Shown here in pieces: positions 44,609 to 54,215 of a DNA stretch of 64,000 nucleotides. Below the pieces are notes generated by a model. That model was given only the letters and a program-made list of their open reading frames with translations. It did no database searches and was not told the DNA's origin. Source of the DNA: Bog-756 sp963812525. Its GTDB lineage: Bacteria > Actinomycetota > Acidimicrobiia > Acidimicrobiales > RAAP-2. Position numbers and translations under genes: made by a program. Where the stretch lies: NCBI GenBank assembly GCA_963812525.1, contig CAWEVL010000012.1, forward strand, positions 248,001 to 312,000, given 5' to 3'. Every line of letters starts with the position of its first letter. Position 1 is the first letter of the stretch.

Positions 44609-47034
44609 TAGGTAGGCCCCGTTCCACTAACCGGTCTATGCCGAAGCAACGGCGGCCGACCGCTTCTCCGCCTCGCTCTCCACACGCCATTGCCCAGGAT
44701 GCCGAGGCATACAACCAGGGATGCGAGGCTCACGACGGCCCCCTTCGCTAGTCCGACGGGTCGGAACGTCAGTCGAACTTCGGCGGTTCCTCTGGGAACG
44801 GTGACAGCCTGCTCGTTGAAATTGGCTCGAAGTACGGCCACAGGCCTACCGTCTACGGTGGCCGACCATCCGGGATCCCACATTTCCGGTATCACCAGCA
44901 CGCCAGGCCCTGATGCCTTTGTCCTGAACTCAGCCGTGTTCGTACCGTCGCGGGCGAACGTCACCGTCCCAGACCCAGATGAAGACGCCACGGCTGATGT
45001 GTGGCTTCTCAAAATGACGGTCTCATGGTTGTCGAAGTCGGGTTGGACGAACAGGCTTAGGGCTGCCCTATCTGTCGCGACGAACCTCACGTGGAATACC
45101 ACCGCTGGACCTGTGGGGGGTCCCGACCACTCGTAAATGCTTCCGTCAGAGCCGGAATAGGTGAGCCTCCAGCCCAACTCCCGCAGCTGCTGGGTCACCG
45201 CCGCGTTGTTCGCTGCCGTCGGTGTTAGAGCGACCTGGTTGACGCCCAGTCGAGGCAGCAAGTCGAACCGAACCTTCAGGGCATCAAAGGTCGGCTGATA
45301 CGCCCCAGGGAGCTTCGTGTCGATCACCGCTCCGGGCTCCTCCCCGCCCACGACTCGCCACAGATCAACCGTTCTTGTAGGCACTGAACTCTCATAGCCG
45401 CTTGCACTGTTGAGGCCGAAGACGAGCGGAACGTTGGAGTCCAGCATCGGAGGTTGCCAGCTCCCGGAGCTAACGTTGGCTGGTAGGACCCGATTGGGCC
45501 AACCGCCGACTCCACTCCCTCCCAACTTCAGCTTGGCAATCAACGGGGTCTCCCGCAATGTCAGGTTGCCCCGAGCCGGCAGAAACGGTGGATTGCTGTG
45601 ACGTCCATAGAGGCCGAGTTGCAGCGCGGTGCCGACCACGATGAGGGTTGCTGCGATTCGGGCGGTCCACCATCGGCCAGAATGCTGACGCCGGTTGGTC
45701 TTGGCGTGGGCATGGGTCTCCGCATCGGATGAATCTGACCCGGAGACCCATCTCATGGCGGCATCGAGCCCCACGGCGCCAAGTATGGCTAGTCCCATGT
45801 CGAAGACGAACAAGAGGCGGGAGTAGGGGCGAAAGACGTTCATACCTGGAACAAACCGAAAGGCGAGCCAACTCACAGGACCGCCGAAGGCGACGAGCAA
45901 CGAGCTAATCGCCAACCCGCGACCGAGTCCTGATCCCTGGCGGCGCAGGCACAGGCCGACCACGGCGAACACCGCAGTAGCCGTGCCGACGAAGGCCATG
46001 CCCCACTGCATCTGTGGAGCGGTGAGTGGAAGCGCGGGCGGAAGGACCGAATACTTGAGATCCTGGAACGACAGTGTGAAGTTGTGGGTGATCTCGGCGA
46101 AGGTGAGCGGTTGTCGTGCCACATCCTTTAGTGCATAGGCGGTTGGGACGAGCACAACTCCGGCCAAACCGATACCCAATCCGATGGCGCTCACACCGCG
46201 TAGAGGTCCAGCTAGTGCGCTCCGGCGATGCCCGGATCGGCTTTTCCTTATTAGCGACCTGATGGCAAGGGCCGCACCATAGGCGCCGATCGCCACCATA
46301 CAGATGTCGGCGAACAGCAGGTGCGTGGACACGAGCAGCATCGAGATGCAGAGCGCGGCCACGGCGACCCAAAGCCATGAACGGAGGACCGCCTTCCTCA
46401 CTGTCACCAGACCGGCGGGCAACCATGCGAAAAGGGGCGCCACTACCTCAAGTTGCAGCCAGGCCAGGGTGAATGACCCGAACATCCATGTCACCGCACC
46501 GAATAGGGCGGCGAGGGGAGTCAGCTCCAGGTCTACGAGGAGCCAGTATGTGAACAGACCGGCGAGGGTGACGTGCAGGAGGGAAAGCAGATTGTGCGCG
46601 GTGGTGGGACTGACGGTAGCGGCCGCAATCAGTTTCGGCGGATAGGCAAACGCGCTGGACCCGTCGGAGAACAGCGGATGACCACCAAAAGACTCTGGAT
46701 TCCACAGTGGAATCGTGCCGTTCTTAAGGGTGGCCGAAAGTTCGCTCTGTAACGGAAACGTCAGTGAGGGCTGGTCGGACTGGGGATAGAAGGCATTGCC
46801 GTTGTTGCTGGCTGCCCAGGGAAACACCGAGTTCTCATATCCTGGGACCGCAGAATACGAACTCCCTTGGAACAGCGGTAGGAACCAAAGAAGGGAGAAA
46901 AGCACAATGGCCGCAATGCACCTGAGATGTGGCGACGTAACAACTCTGAATCGGCCGGGCGTGGAAGGGTCGTCCCGAGGTGTTGCGCTGACGGCTATGT
47001 CCGATGACCCTGAATCCCGGACTCCGATGCTCAT
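44605..47034 (-). CDS. YfhO-like polytopic membrane protein (low GC)
   Basis: 809 residues from ATG 47034 (an in-frame extension to 47124 is possible). N-terminal cytoplasmic 40 residues, then about 12 hydrophobic segments, for example IAAIVLFSLLWFLPLF, LFGAVTWMFGSFTLAWLQL and GVSAIGLGIGLAGVVLVPTA. The first large loop has the YfhO/GT-C-like signature around FPLQSELSATLKNGTIPLWN and PESFGGHPLFSDG. A soluble beta-rich domain near the C-terminus (EMWDPGWSATVDGRPVAVLR, AEVRLTFRPVG) precedes the last helix. YfhO proteins in Firmicutes transfer sugars to teichoic acids outside the membrane. Here it would act on the island's glycan. Its stop overlaps the convergent GT/MT fusion by 4 bp. Confidence 0.82.
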   Translation of the reverse strand: MSIGVRDSGSSDIAVSATPRDDPSTPGRFRVVTSPHLRCIAAIVLFSLLWFLPLFQGSSYSAVPGYENSVFPWAASNNGNAFYPQSDQPSLTFPLQSELSATLKNGTIPLWNPESFGGHPLFSDGSSAFAYPPKLIAAATVSPTTAHNLLSLLHVTLAGLFTYWLLVDLELTPLAALFGAVTWMFGSFTLAWLQLEVVAPLFAWLPAGLVTVRKAVLRSWLWVAVAALCISMLLVSTHLLFADICMVAIGAYGAALAIRSLIRKSRSGHRRSALAGPLRGVSAIGLGIGLAGVVLVPTAYALKDVARQPLTFAEITHNFTLSFQDLKYSVLPPALPLTAPQMQWGMAFVGTATAVFAVVGLCLRRQGSGLGRGLAISSLLVAFGGPVSWLAFRFVPGMNVFRPYSRLLFVFDMGLAILGAVGLDAAMRWVSGSDSSDAETHAHAKTNRRQHSGRWWTARIAATLIVVGTALQLGLYGRHSNPPFLPARGNLTLRETPLIAKLKLGGSGVGGWPNRVLPANVSSGSWQPPMLDSNVPLVFGLNSASGYESSVPTRTVDLWRVVGGEEPGAVIDTKLPGAYQPTFDALKVRFDLLPRLGVNQVALTPTAANNAAVTQQLRELGWRLTYSGSDGSIYEWSGPPTGPAVVFHVRFVATDRAALSLFVQPDFDNHETVILRSHTSAVASSSGSGTVTFARDGTNTAEFRTKASGPGVLVIPEMWDPGWSATVDGRPVAVLRANFNEQAVTVPRGTAEVRLTFRPVGLAKGAVVSLASLVVCLGILGNGVWRARRRSGRPPLLRHRPVSGTGPTY

Positions 47035-47401
47035 GGATGAGTCTGGTGCGACTGGTGACGGCGATGAACCGAGCCGGAAACCAAAATATTGACCACCCAC
47101 TTGCGACCCCCAGTGAAGGCGCAAGGACTTGGATTGCCGGCCGAAGCGAGCGTTTGTGTCACGAGAAGTGGACTGGTCCGGAGGGCCGATGGAAGCAGGT
47201 CACCTGTGAACCTGTCGCGCTGGCCAACGGCTGCTCATTGGTGCTTGAGGCTAGCACCGCCTCCGCTCTGCCAGATGTCTTGCCTGGCTCGCCGAGAACC
47301 CCCGTTCCGGTGTCCGATGTGCTTGGACGGGCGCATGTCCCAGCCGATCGAGCGGAACCCTTTAGCGTGGGATCCGATCGGAGACAAGTTCCTCGTCTCG
47401 T
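47035..47401. other. Gap between two YfhO-like genes
   Basis: 367 bp where composition returns from low to high GC. It may include up to 30 extra N-terminal codons of the gene to the left. A + frame at 47089-47442 contains a cysteine-rich string (CQMSCLARREPPFRCPMC) but has no start signal or family and runs into the opposite gene, so I do not call it. A perfect palindrome TCCGATCGGA lies at 47373-47382. No tRNA or recombination site is visible at this island boundary. Confidence 0.5.
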
Positions 47402-49984
47402 TCAATCCGAAGGGCTATCTGCGGCGGGTGCCGCGCCCGTAGCACCCTGACCGCCGGCCCCCGACCCGCCGGCCCCCGACCCGCCGGGACCGTCCGGGAC
47501 GGCGTCACCCGGTGGCCGGTGACCGGAGCCGGTGCGGGCCCGAGCAGGCGTGGGGGCGCGGCGGGTCCGCCGCACCAGGGCGGGCACCACGATGGCCAGG
47601 AGCGCCAACAGGCAGACGATCGCCGCCGGCAGCTCGTGGGGAGGCAGGAACCGGAAGTGCACGGTGGTGGTGCCGGCCGGGACCGCCACCTCCTGGAAGA
47701 GGCCGGGTGGCCCGCTCGTGTCCCCGACCACGGCTCGGCTCCCCGACGGGGTGACGGCGGACCATCCGGGCACGAATTCGACCCGCCGGATCAGCAGGGA
47801 GGGCCGGGGGCACCGGACGGTGGCCTGGTCCCAACCGCGGCCGGTGACGACGCAGGAGCGGGGAAGGCCGCGGTGCCGGTCCGGGGCCGAGGGCCGACCG
47901 CCCGGCGGGCGGGACGGGAGGCTCCGCAGCGAGAACACCGGGGCGCCCGACGGGAGCTCCCAGATCTCGGCGAACCCGTCCCGATGGACGAGTCGGGGCC
48001 CGGCCGGCCAGGGGGGTGATCCCGGAGGGGGGAACGGCTGACCCTGCACGTCGCGGCCGTCGGCGTTCTCGACGACGTACCGGACGCCGACCGACTCGTA
48101 CTCGGCGAGGTGGGAGGCGAGCTCCTGCGCGGCGGTGGGCCCGGTCGGACGGATCCGACCGCCGCCGGTGAAGACGGCGGGGAGGGCGTTCGGGTCGAGG
48201 TGCGTGGCGATCTCGGTGTTCCACGCCTTGGGCACGGGCAGGTCGTTGATGTTGGCCTGGGCGATGGCGAAGTAGGACCCGTAGTCGGGTTGGATCGGTC
48301 CGAGGGTGAGGAACCGGTGGGCACCCAGGTGGTGCTGGAGCCAGGTCACCGAGCCCGTCCGGAGGGCGGTCGGTGGGGGCGCCGACCACGAGGTGACGCC
48401 GAAGAGCAGGACCGACTCGGCCCCGACGACGGCGGCCATGATGATCCGGCCCCGACGGCGGAGCCGACCCGACGGCGACGCCCGGTGGCCGGCCCGGGCC
48501 GGTCCCGCGGCCAGGACGCCCCCGACGACCAGCAGGGCGAGGGCCAGCGCCGCCCCGGCCGCGTTGGCGAGCGGATAGAGGTACCGGTGGCCGCCGTGGC
48601 CCGGGGCCGTCACCACCGCCTGGGTCATGAGCGGCCAGGCGGTCACGGCCGCCCAGGCGCCGGCGGCCGCAGTCACGAAGGCGGCGGCCGCCAGCATCCG
48701 GGGACGGGTGGCCCTCCGGGCCAGGTCGTCCAAGCCGAGGCCGGCCAGTACCACGACGGCGAGCTCCCAGGAGGGGTCGGCATAGCGGTAGAAGGCGGTG
48801 AGCCGGATCCCGGGAACGGACGCCAGGAGGTGCACGACAGGAGGGAACCCGAAGGTACGGAGCAGGCAGATGGCGATCCACGCGCCGAGGCCCAGCCGCA
48901 GGGACCGGAGGCGTCGACCGACCACCCCCACCAGGGCCGCGGCCACCAGGGTCGCCGACAGGAATCCCCCGACATAGGCCCAGGTGCCGGTGATGGTGTC
49001 CGGAGTTCCGGCGGGGAGGTGGAAGCCGAAGACGGGTCCGAGCGAGTAGGGGAGGACCAGCTGGGTCAGTCCGACCGTGGGCAGCGAGGCGTGGGCCACC
49101 GCCCCGTTGTGGGCGCCGACGTACCCGTAGGGGAGGTAGTCGGCGAAGGCGACCAGGAGCGGGGCGGCCAGGGCCGCCCCGACGACCACGCCACCGGCCA
49201 ACCGGGCCAGGGAGGCCCGCCAGACCGTCCGGCCGGGACCCACCAATCGCAGCGCGGCCCACCAGGCCACGAACCCGCCGTCGATGAGGCTCGTCTCGGG
49301 AAACCCGGCCAGGACGGAGAGGGCCAGGGCCACGGCCAGCAGTCGCCAGCCCCCCGGTCGACGCTCCCGGGCCGCCTCGATGGCCCGCTCCACGCCCACC
49401 AGGCACAGCGGGAGCAGGGCCACCGGTCGGATGGGGGCGTGGGCCAACCAGGCGAACGTCCCGCACAGGGCGAAGGCCACCCCGGCCGCGGTGGCCAACG
49501 TCCGGCCCACGCCGAGCCGTCGGACCAGGAAGTAGGTGGACCAGCCGGTGACCGCCTCGAGGACCAACTGCAGGACGAGCACGCCCTGCGGGACGGCCAG
49601 CACCAGGGTGAGGGGGAAGAAGGCTCCGCTCTGCATCTCGCCGGCCAGTGGTGCACCGACCCCTTCGTACGGGTTCCACCACGGGATGTGGCCGTGGAGC
49701 CAGTCCAAGGCGGCCCGGTGACCGAGGGCCTGCAGGGTGAAGCCGGCGTTGCCGTCGACGTAGGGGAGGCCGGGCAGCCGGCCCGGCGCACGGGGTGTCA
49801 GTCCGGCGTCCAGGACCAGTGGATTGGTGGTCACCAGGTGGAGGAGGGACGGACCGTTGGCCACCAGAACGGCGGCGGCGATCCAGACCAGGGGCACCAG
49901 GTGCGGCGACCGGAACCATGGCTGTCGATTCGACCGGTCCCGGGGCAGGATCACTGGAGTCGCTTTCTTTCGTCGAACGACCAT
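47402..49984 (-). CDS. YfhO-like polytopic membrane protein (high GC)
   Basis: 860 residues from ATG 49984 (MVVRRKKATPVILPRDRSNR); an upstream extension to 50074 reads as non-coding. About 12 transmembrane segments (VPLVWIAAAVLVANGPSLL, ALALALLVVGGVLAAG, IVCLLALLAIVVPALV). Shares with its neighbour the loop around ALDWLHGHIPWWNPYEGVGA and PLAGEMQSGAFFPLTL, and the C-terminal soluble motif FVPGWSAVTPSGSRAVVGDT...VHFRFLPP (compare MWDPGWSATVDG...LTFRPVG). Codon use here is that of the chromosome, unlike the left-hand paralogue. Ends with a Gly/Ala/Ser repeat tail (GGSGAGGSGAGGQG). Frame intact. Confidence 0.82.
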   Translation of the reverse strand: MVVRRKKATPVILPRDRSNRQPWFRSPHLVPLVWIAAAVLVANGPSLLHLVTTNPLVLDAGLTPRAPGRLPGLPYVDGNAGFTLQALGHRAALDWLHGHIPWWNPYEGVGAPLAGEMQSGAFFPLTLVLAVPQGVLVLQLVLEAVTGWSTYFLVRRLGVGRTLATAAGVAFALCGTFAWLAHAPIRPVALLPLCLVGVERAIEAARERRPGGWRLLAVALALSVLAGFPETSLIDGGFVAWWAALRLVGPGRTVWRASLARLAGGVVVGAALAAPLLVAFADYLPYGYVGAHNGAVAHASLPTVGLTQLVLPYSLGPVFGFHLPAGTPDTITGTWAYVGGFLSATLVAAALVGVVGRRLRSLRLGLGAWIAICLLRTFGFPPVVHLLASVPGIRLTAFYRYADPSWELAVVVLAGLGLDDLARRATRPRMLAAAAFVTAAAGAWAAVTAWPLMTQAVVTAPGHGGHRYLYPLANAAGAALALALLVVGGVLAAGPARAGHRASPSGRLRRRGRIIMAAVVGAESVLLFGVTSWSAPPPTALRTGSVTWLQHHLGAHRFLTLGPIQPDYGSYFAIAQANINDLPVPKAWNTEIATHLDPNALPAVFTGGGRIRPTGPTAAQELASHLAEYESVGVRYVVENADGRDVQGQPFPPPGSPPWPAGPRLVHRDGFAEIWELPSGAPVFSLRSLPSRPPGGRPSAPDRHRGLPRSCVVTGRGWDQATVRCPRPSLLIRRVEFVPGWSAVTPSGSRAVVGDTSGPPGLFQEVAVPAGTTTVHFRFLPPHELPAAIVCLLALLAIVVPALVRRTRRAPTPARARTGSGHRPPGDAVPDGPGGSGAGGSGAGGQGATGAAPAADSPSD

Positions 49985-50303
49985 GGGCCCTGCCCATCGC
50001 TGGCAGCGTGAGTATAGGAGTGCCGGCCGGGTGCTCCGGGGGCGGGGCCGGCATCGAGGCGGGCCCCGCGGCACGCTCCGGTCTCCCGGCGGGTCCGGTC
50101 CGACGTCCCCGGTTCCGACCGCCCCGGCTGGCGTACACCCGGGGTCCGTGGCCTACGATTCGGTGGTGACCTCTCCGAGTTACGTACGTGCTGGTCCAAG
50201 GGGAAGGCGGGTCGACTCTCGACGGTTCGGGCGCGCTCGAACCTGGCGGCCGCGGGGCGAGCCAGTCGGCCGGGGAGGCACCACCCGGGCAGGAGGCGGG
50301 CCC

Positions 50304-50936
50304 ATGGTGAAGAGCCCGAGCCTGCGGGCCCCGGTCGTCCGCTCACTCGAGCTCCCCGGGTGGCGGGTGCGTCTGGCCACCCTGGTGGAGGGCGACTACG
50401 AGGCCTGGTTGAGCGTGCGGACCCGGTGCCGCGACTGGCTGGTCCCTTGGGAGCCACGGTCGAAGGGCGCTCCCCTGGCCGCCGAGGACGCGGCCAGCTT
50501 CTCCGCCCGCTGCGGCATGCGGGAACGGGAGCGCCAGCTGGGGAGCGGCTTCGGCTTCGGCATCTTCTACAACGGGCGGTTCTGCGGGGAGATCACCCTC
50601 TCGTCGATCCAGCGGGGTCCCTTCCAGAACGGTTCCATCGGCTACTGGATCGACGAGGAGATGGCCGGGGAGGGGCTGATCCCCGAGGCGGTCGTGGTGG
50701 TGCTCCAGTTCGCCTTCGAGACCCTCCGGCTGCACCGGATCGAGGTGGCCATCATTCCCCGCAACCTGGCCAGCCGGCGGGTGGTGGACAAGCTCGGACT
50801 CCGGAACGAGGGCGTGGCCCTCGGCTATCTGGAGATCAACGGGCAGTGGGAGGACCACGTCCGCTACGCCATGACCTCCGAGGAGTGGCTGGTCCGGGGG
50901 CCCGAGTTGCGGGCCGCCTGGTTGAAGCGGAGCTGA
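50304..50936 (+). CDS. GNAT-family N-acetyltransferase (RimJ/RimL type)
   Basis: 210 residues. ATG 50304 is fixed by a perfect AGGAGG at 50291-50296, 7 nt upstream. GNAT motifs: VRLATLVEGDYEAWLSVRTR, FGFGIFYNGRFCGEITLSSI, GSIGYWIDEEMAGEGLIPEA with the V-shaped acetyl-CoA loop, FETLRLHRIEVAIIPRNLAS and RRVVDKLGLRNEGVALGYLE. This is the RimJ/RimL (ribosomal protein S5/L12 N-terminal acetyltransferase-like) subgroup. Mycobacterial relatives are often near ppx-like or cell-envelope genes. Frame intact; target unknown. Confidence 0.92.
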   Translation: MVKSPSLRAPVVRSLELPGWRVRLATLVEGDYEAWLSVRTRCRDWLVPWEPRSKGAPLAAEDAASFSARCGMRERERQLGSGFGFGIFYNGRFCGEITLSSIQRGPFQNGSIGYWIDEEMAGEGLIPEAVVVVLQFAFETLRLHRIEVAIIPRNLASRRVVDKLGLRNEGVALGYLEINGQWEDHVRYAMTSEEWLVRGPELRAAWLKRS

Positions 50937-50983
50937 CCGCCCGAGGAGGATGTCCCGCCGACCCGCCGGGCCGCTGTCCCCGC

Positions 50984-52029
50984 CTAGCCGTCGATGCCCC
51001 GCACCACCGCCGGCGAGTGGCGGAAGAACTGCTCGACGTCCTGCTCGTAGCGGTAGGCCGGCTCGCCGGACCCGGTGGCCCGCCGCAGGTTGTTGGCCCG
51101 GGCAAAGCTCTCGACCGCCCCGGCGCTGGTGTACCGGTACTCGAAGCCGGCCGCCCGCAGCCGCGAGGTGTCCACCCCCCGCCCGTAGCGGGCCAGCCCC
51201 TCGATCTCCGGGGGGAACTGCACCGTGCCCAGCCGGCGCAACGGGGCCACGAAGGCCCGCGGCCGGAAGGGGGGAGGGGCAGGAGGAAGGCCCCGCCGAT
51301 GGAGGCCACCTCGCTCCAGGGGAGCTTGCCCGCCCCGGCCACGTTGAACACCCCGGGGACCTGGTGGCCGGTGACGTACTCGAGCGCCCGGACCACGTCG
51401 TCCTCCTCGACGAACTGGACCAGGGGGTCGTAGCCGGCGATGGAGGGCAGGAGCCGCCGGCGCAGGTTGTGGCTGATCGGGGTGATGATGTCGGTGCCGA
51501 GGACGTTGGCGAACCGCAGGACCGAGACGACCAGGTGGGGGTTGTCGTCGGCGAAGTCGCGGACCAGGGCCTCGACCTCGAGGAGCGAGCGCTCCAGGCG
51601 GGTCCGCACCGGGCTGGTGCGCTCGTCCTCCTCGCGGAACCAGGTCGGGTCGGTCTCGGCCGCCCCGTAGATGTGGGTGGAGGACTTGACGACGACCTGG
51701 CGGACCGACGAACCGGCCGTGCCCGCCGCGGCCAGCAGGTTGAGGGTCCCGATGACGTTGATCTCGTGGAGGACCCGGCTGGGCACGTTGATCGAGTTGG
51801 TCTCGAGGAAGGTGTGCACGATGGTGTCCACCTGGGTGGCCCGGACGATCCGGTTGAGGATGGAGTACTTCTGGTCCGAACGCACGAACTCGGTGCGCTC
51901 CAGGGGCACCCGGGGCTCGTTGGCCCCCAGCCCCAGGATCATCTCGACGTCGGGCTCGAGCTCGAGGGCCTGGGCCATCCGGCCGCCCCAGAAGGTGTCG
52001 AGGCCGGTGATCAGCACCCGTCGTCCCAT
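50984..52029 (-). CDS. NAD-dependent epimerase/dehydratase, one frameshift
   Basis: Extended-SDR sugar epimerase-like protein, 348 residues after restoring one C near 51270 (LPLPP|FRPRAFVAPLRR). Rossmann start MGRRVLITGLDTFWGGRMAQ with GxxxxxG, TIVHTFLETNSINVPSRVLH, VVKSSTHIYGAAETDPTWF where S/T-x-Y replaces a plain YxxxK, and VSVLRFANVLGTDIITPISH. C-terminal substrate part: VPGVFNVAGAGKLPWSEVAS. ATG 52029 lies 4 bp after the acyltransferase stop, so they are co-transcribed. Pairing of such an epimerase with a PlsC-like acyltransferase matches Rv0501/Rv0502 of M. tuberculosis as I remember them. Confidence 0.88.
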
Positions 52030-52033
52030 GCGG

Positions 52034-53076
52034 TCAGCCGAACCAGACGCTGCGGCGCTCCCGCAGCATGTCGTGGAGGGCGTCCTGCATCCGGGCCCGG
52101 ATGGCCTCGGCCTCGTCCATGATCCGGCTCCGCGAGTAGCGGTCCTGGTCGGGCTGGCACGTCGAAGGACACCGGGTCGAGGACGCGCAGTTTGAACTTG
52201 GCCGGGAAGTAGGTCACGTAGCCGAGGGGGCCCATCAGCAGGGCGTTGGCCGTGACCGGGAAGTAGGGCAGGTTCAACAGCTTGGCCACGCTGGGGATCC
52301 GGAACAGGATGGGCATGGACTCCTCGGCCCCCACCACGGCGATGGGGACGACGGGCACGCCGGCCCGCATGGCGATCTCCACGAACCCGCCCCGGCCGAA
52401 GCGGCGCAGCCGGTAGCGGTCGGTGTAGGTCTTGGAGGTGGCCTTGGTCCCCTCGGGGAACACCAGGGCCAGCTGCTGTTGGTCGTGGAGGAGGCGGTAG
52501 GCGTTGTCGGGGTGGGCCGGCACCCCACCGGTACGCGACCACATGGTGCCCACCACCGGGAGGGTGCGGAAGAAGTAGTCGGCCAGGCCGTAGACCGGCC
52601 GGCCCAGCTCCTCCTCGACGCCGTGCATGATGGCCGGGGCGTCGGAGGGGATGGCCCCGGCGTGGTTGGCGATGAGGAGCGCCCCGCCGTGGTGGGGGAT
52701 CTTCTCCAGGCCCTCCCACTCCACCCGGAACCAGTACTTGTACATGGGGTCGTAGAGGCGGCGCACGATGGAGCGCATGTGCTCCGAGCGCCCCCACTCG
52801 TCCACGTCGGACCGCCGCGGGTCGGGGGGCCCGGTCGTCTCGGCTCCGGCTCCGGGCCACCGGCAGGATGGACAGGGAGGCGGCCCGGGACTCCGGCCCG
52901 ACGGGACTCCCCGACGGCGATGGCCGCTCCGCCTCGTGGCCGGTCGGGCCACCCCGGTCGAAGGGCGCCCCCTTCGCCTGTCCCTCGGCCGAGGCCAGGA
53001 GATCGCGGTCGGGGGTGTGCTCGGTTCGGGCGGCGGGCCGGGTCCGGTCGGCTGGGTCCGCGCTCACGTGGGCCAT
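52034..53076 (-). CDS. PlsC-like lysophospholipid acyltransferase, frameshifted
   Basis: Glycerol-phosphate-type acyltransferase. Core from about 52805/52778: MRSIVRRLYDPMYKYWFRVE, LLIANHAGAIPSDAPAIMHG (the NHxGxxPxD variant of HX4D in this subfamily), VVGTMWSRTGGVPAHPDNAY, LALVFPEGTKATSKTYTDRY (PEGT box) and VPVVPIAVVGAEESMPILFR. After a break near 52157 (one extra base) it ends DEAEAIRARMQDALHDMLRE. Upstream, an in-frame disordered extension can be traced to ATG 53076 (AHVSADPADRTRPAARTEHT) if one extra base near 52830 is removed. That start overlaps the preceding glycosyltransferase stop. Without the extension the protein starts at 52778. Confidence 0.83.
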
Positions 53077-54131
53077 GGTACTGCCGACGGACTCATGCCA
53101 TCCCCCGCGCCTTCGGACGCCGCCCGCAGTCGGCCGGCGAGGGAGCCCAACCCGGCCAGGGCCTCGAGGGACATGGCCCGCCGGGTGACCTCGAGGGAGT
53201 CGAACTCGGCCCGCAGGGCGGAGAACACGGTGGCCGCCTCGGCCGGCTCGACCAGGGGCAGCAGGACGACCACCGACCGGCCGTCGACCACCACCGGCAC
53301 CGGGGCGCCGTCCAGGGTGTCGGCCACCACCTCGGCGATCCGGTCGGCCGGGACCGACCCCGAGCCGGTCGCGACCGGTCCGACCCCGGACCACGACGGC
53401 GGGCACCGCCGGGGTGGGCGAGCAGGCCGAAGCGGGAGCGGTAGACGTCGCTCAGCATGGTCACCGAGTCGTGGAGGGGGTGGATGGTGCTCCCGGGGAC
53501 GTTCTTCCACTGGACGGGGACCTCGGTGATGCGCAGGCCCAGCCGCCGGGCCCGGGCCAGGAGCTCGACGTCGAAGGCGAAGCGGTCGATGGCGCACCAG
53601 GTGGAACAGGAGTCGGGCCGCCGGGGTCCGGAACGCCTTGAACCCGCACTGGGTGTCCTGCAGCCCGAGCCCGGTGCCGGTGGTCACCAGGCGGTTGAAG
53701 AGCCGGCCCATCACCGCCCGCACGGCGTAGGTGCCGTCGACCATGGAGTCGACCAGGGCCCGCGAGCCGATGGCCGCCTCACCGGACCCGAGGGCCTCGA
53801 GCAGCGCGGGCACGGCCCGCGGGTCGATGGCCATGTCGGCGTCCATGTAGGCCACGAGGGGCGTCCGGGCCAGGGCCACCCCGGTGCGGACGGCCGCCCC
53901 CTTGCCCCCGTTGGCCGGCAGGGTGATGACCCGGTGGTGCGGGAGGTGGGCCAGCAGCCGCCGGGCGGTGTCGGCCGTCCCGTCGGTGCTGCCGTCGTCG
54001 ACCACCACCACCTCGGTCTGGTCGACGTCGACGGCCCCGTCGGCCACGGCGGCGGCGAAGCGCTCCATGCCGGCGGGCAGGCGGGGGGCCTCGTTGAGGG
54101 CCGGGACGAGGATGGTGAGCCGGGGTGTCAT
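53064..54131 (-). CDS. Polyprenol-phosphate-type GT2 glycosyltransferase, frameshifted
   Basis: GT2 enzyme of the DPM1/Ppm1-like kind, about 355 residues from ATG 54131. Motifs: LTILVPALNEAPRLPAGMER, VVVVDDGSTDGTADTARRLL, PANGGKGAAVRTGVALARTP, VAYMDADMAIDPRAVPALLE with the DAD site, AAIGSRALVDSM and TGLGLQDTQCGFKAFRTPAA. After a break near 53606 (one extra G) the reading CAIDRFAFDVELLARARRLG, ITEVPVQWKNVPGSTI and TMLSDVYRSRFGLLAHPGG completes the catalytic domain. After a second break near 53410, a C-terminal domain ADRIAEVVADTLDGAPVPVV with Ala/Glu helices follows. First gene of the GT-acyltransferase-epimerase operon. Confidence 0.87.
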   Translation of the reverse strand: MTPRLTILVPALNEAPRLPAGMERFAAAVADGAVDVDQTEVVVVDDGSTDGTADTARRLLAHLPHHRVITLPANGGKGAAVRTGVALARTPLVAYMDADMAIDPRAVPALLEALGSGEAAIGSRALVDSMVDGTYAVRAVMGRLFNRLVTTGTGLGLQDTQCGFKAFRTPAARLLFHLVRHRPLRLRRRAPGPGPAAGPAHHRGPRPVEERPREHHPPPPRLGDHAERRLPLPLRPARPPRRCPPSWSGVGPVATGSGSVPADRIAEVVADTLDGAPVPVVVDGRSVVVLLPLVEPAEAATVFSALRAEFDSLEVTRRAMSLEALAGLGSLAGRLRAASEGAGDGMSPSAVPWPT

Positions 54132-54215
54132 GGGCAGGTCCCGACCCTACGCGGCCGCCGGCGGTGGGAGCGGGCAGGTCCCCGCCTCCCGTCGGTCCGG
54201 GCGAGCCCGAGGCGC

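Larger units (their letters stand above)
36850..47400. other. Low-GC surface-glycan island
   Basis: From about 36.85 to 47.4 kb the base composition falls to roughly 55-58% G+C, with A/T frequent in third codon positions, against about 70% on both sides. The content is almost only glycosyltransferases, methyltransferases and a GT-C/YfhO-like membrane protein. It sits immediately after the conserved ppx gene. No integrase, transposase or repeat pair marks the ends. Horizontal acquisition of a capsule/O-antigen-like locus is inferred from composition and content. Confidence 0.75.

Noticed and set aside
47089..47442. Cysteine-rich 117-codon + frame
   Set aside because: CxxxC/CPMC strings suggest a zinc ribbon, but there is no start signal or family, and it runs into the opposite YfhO-like gene.
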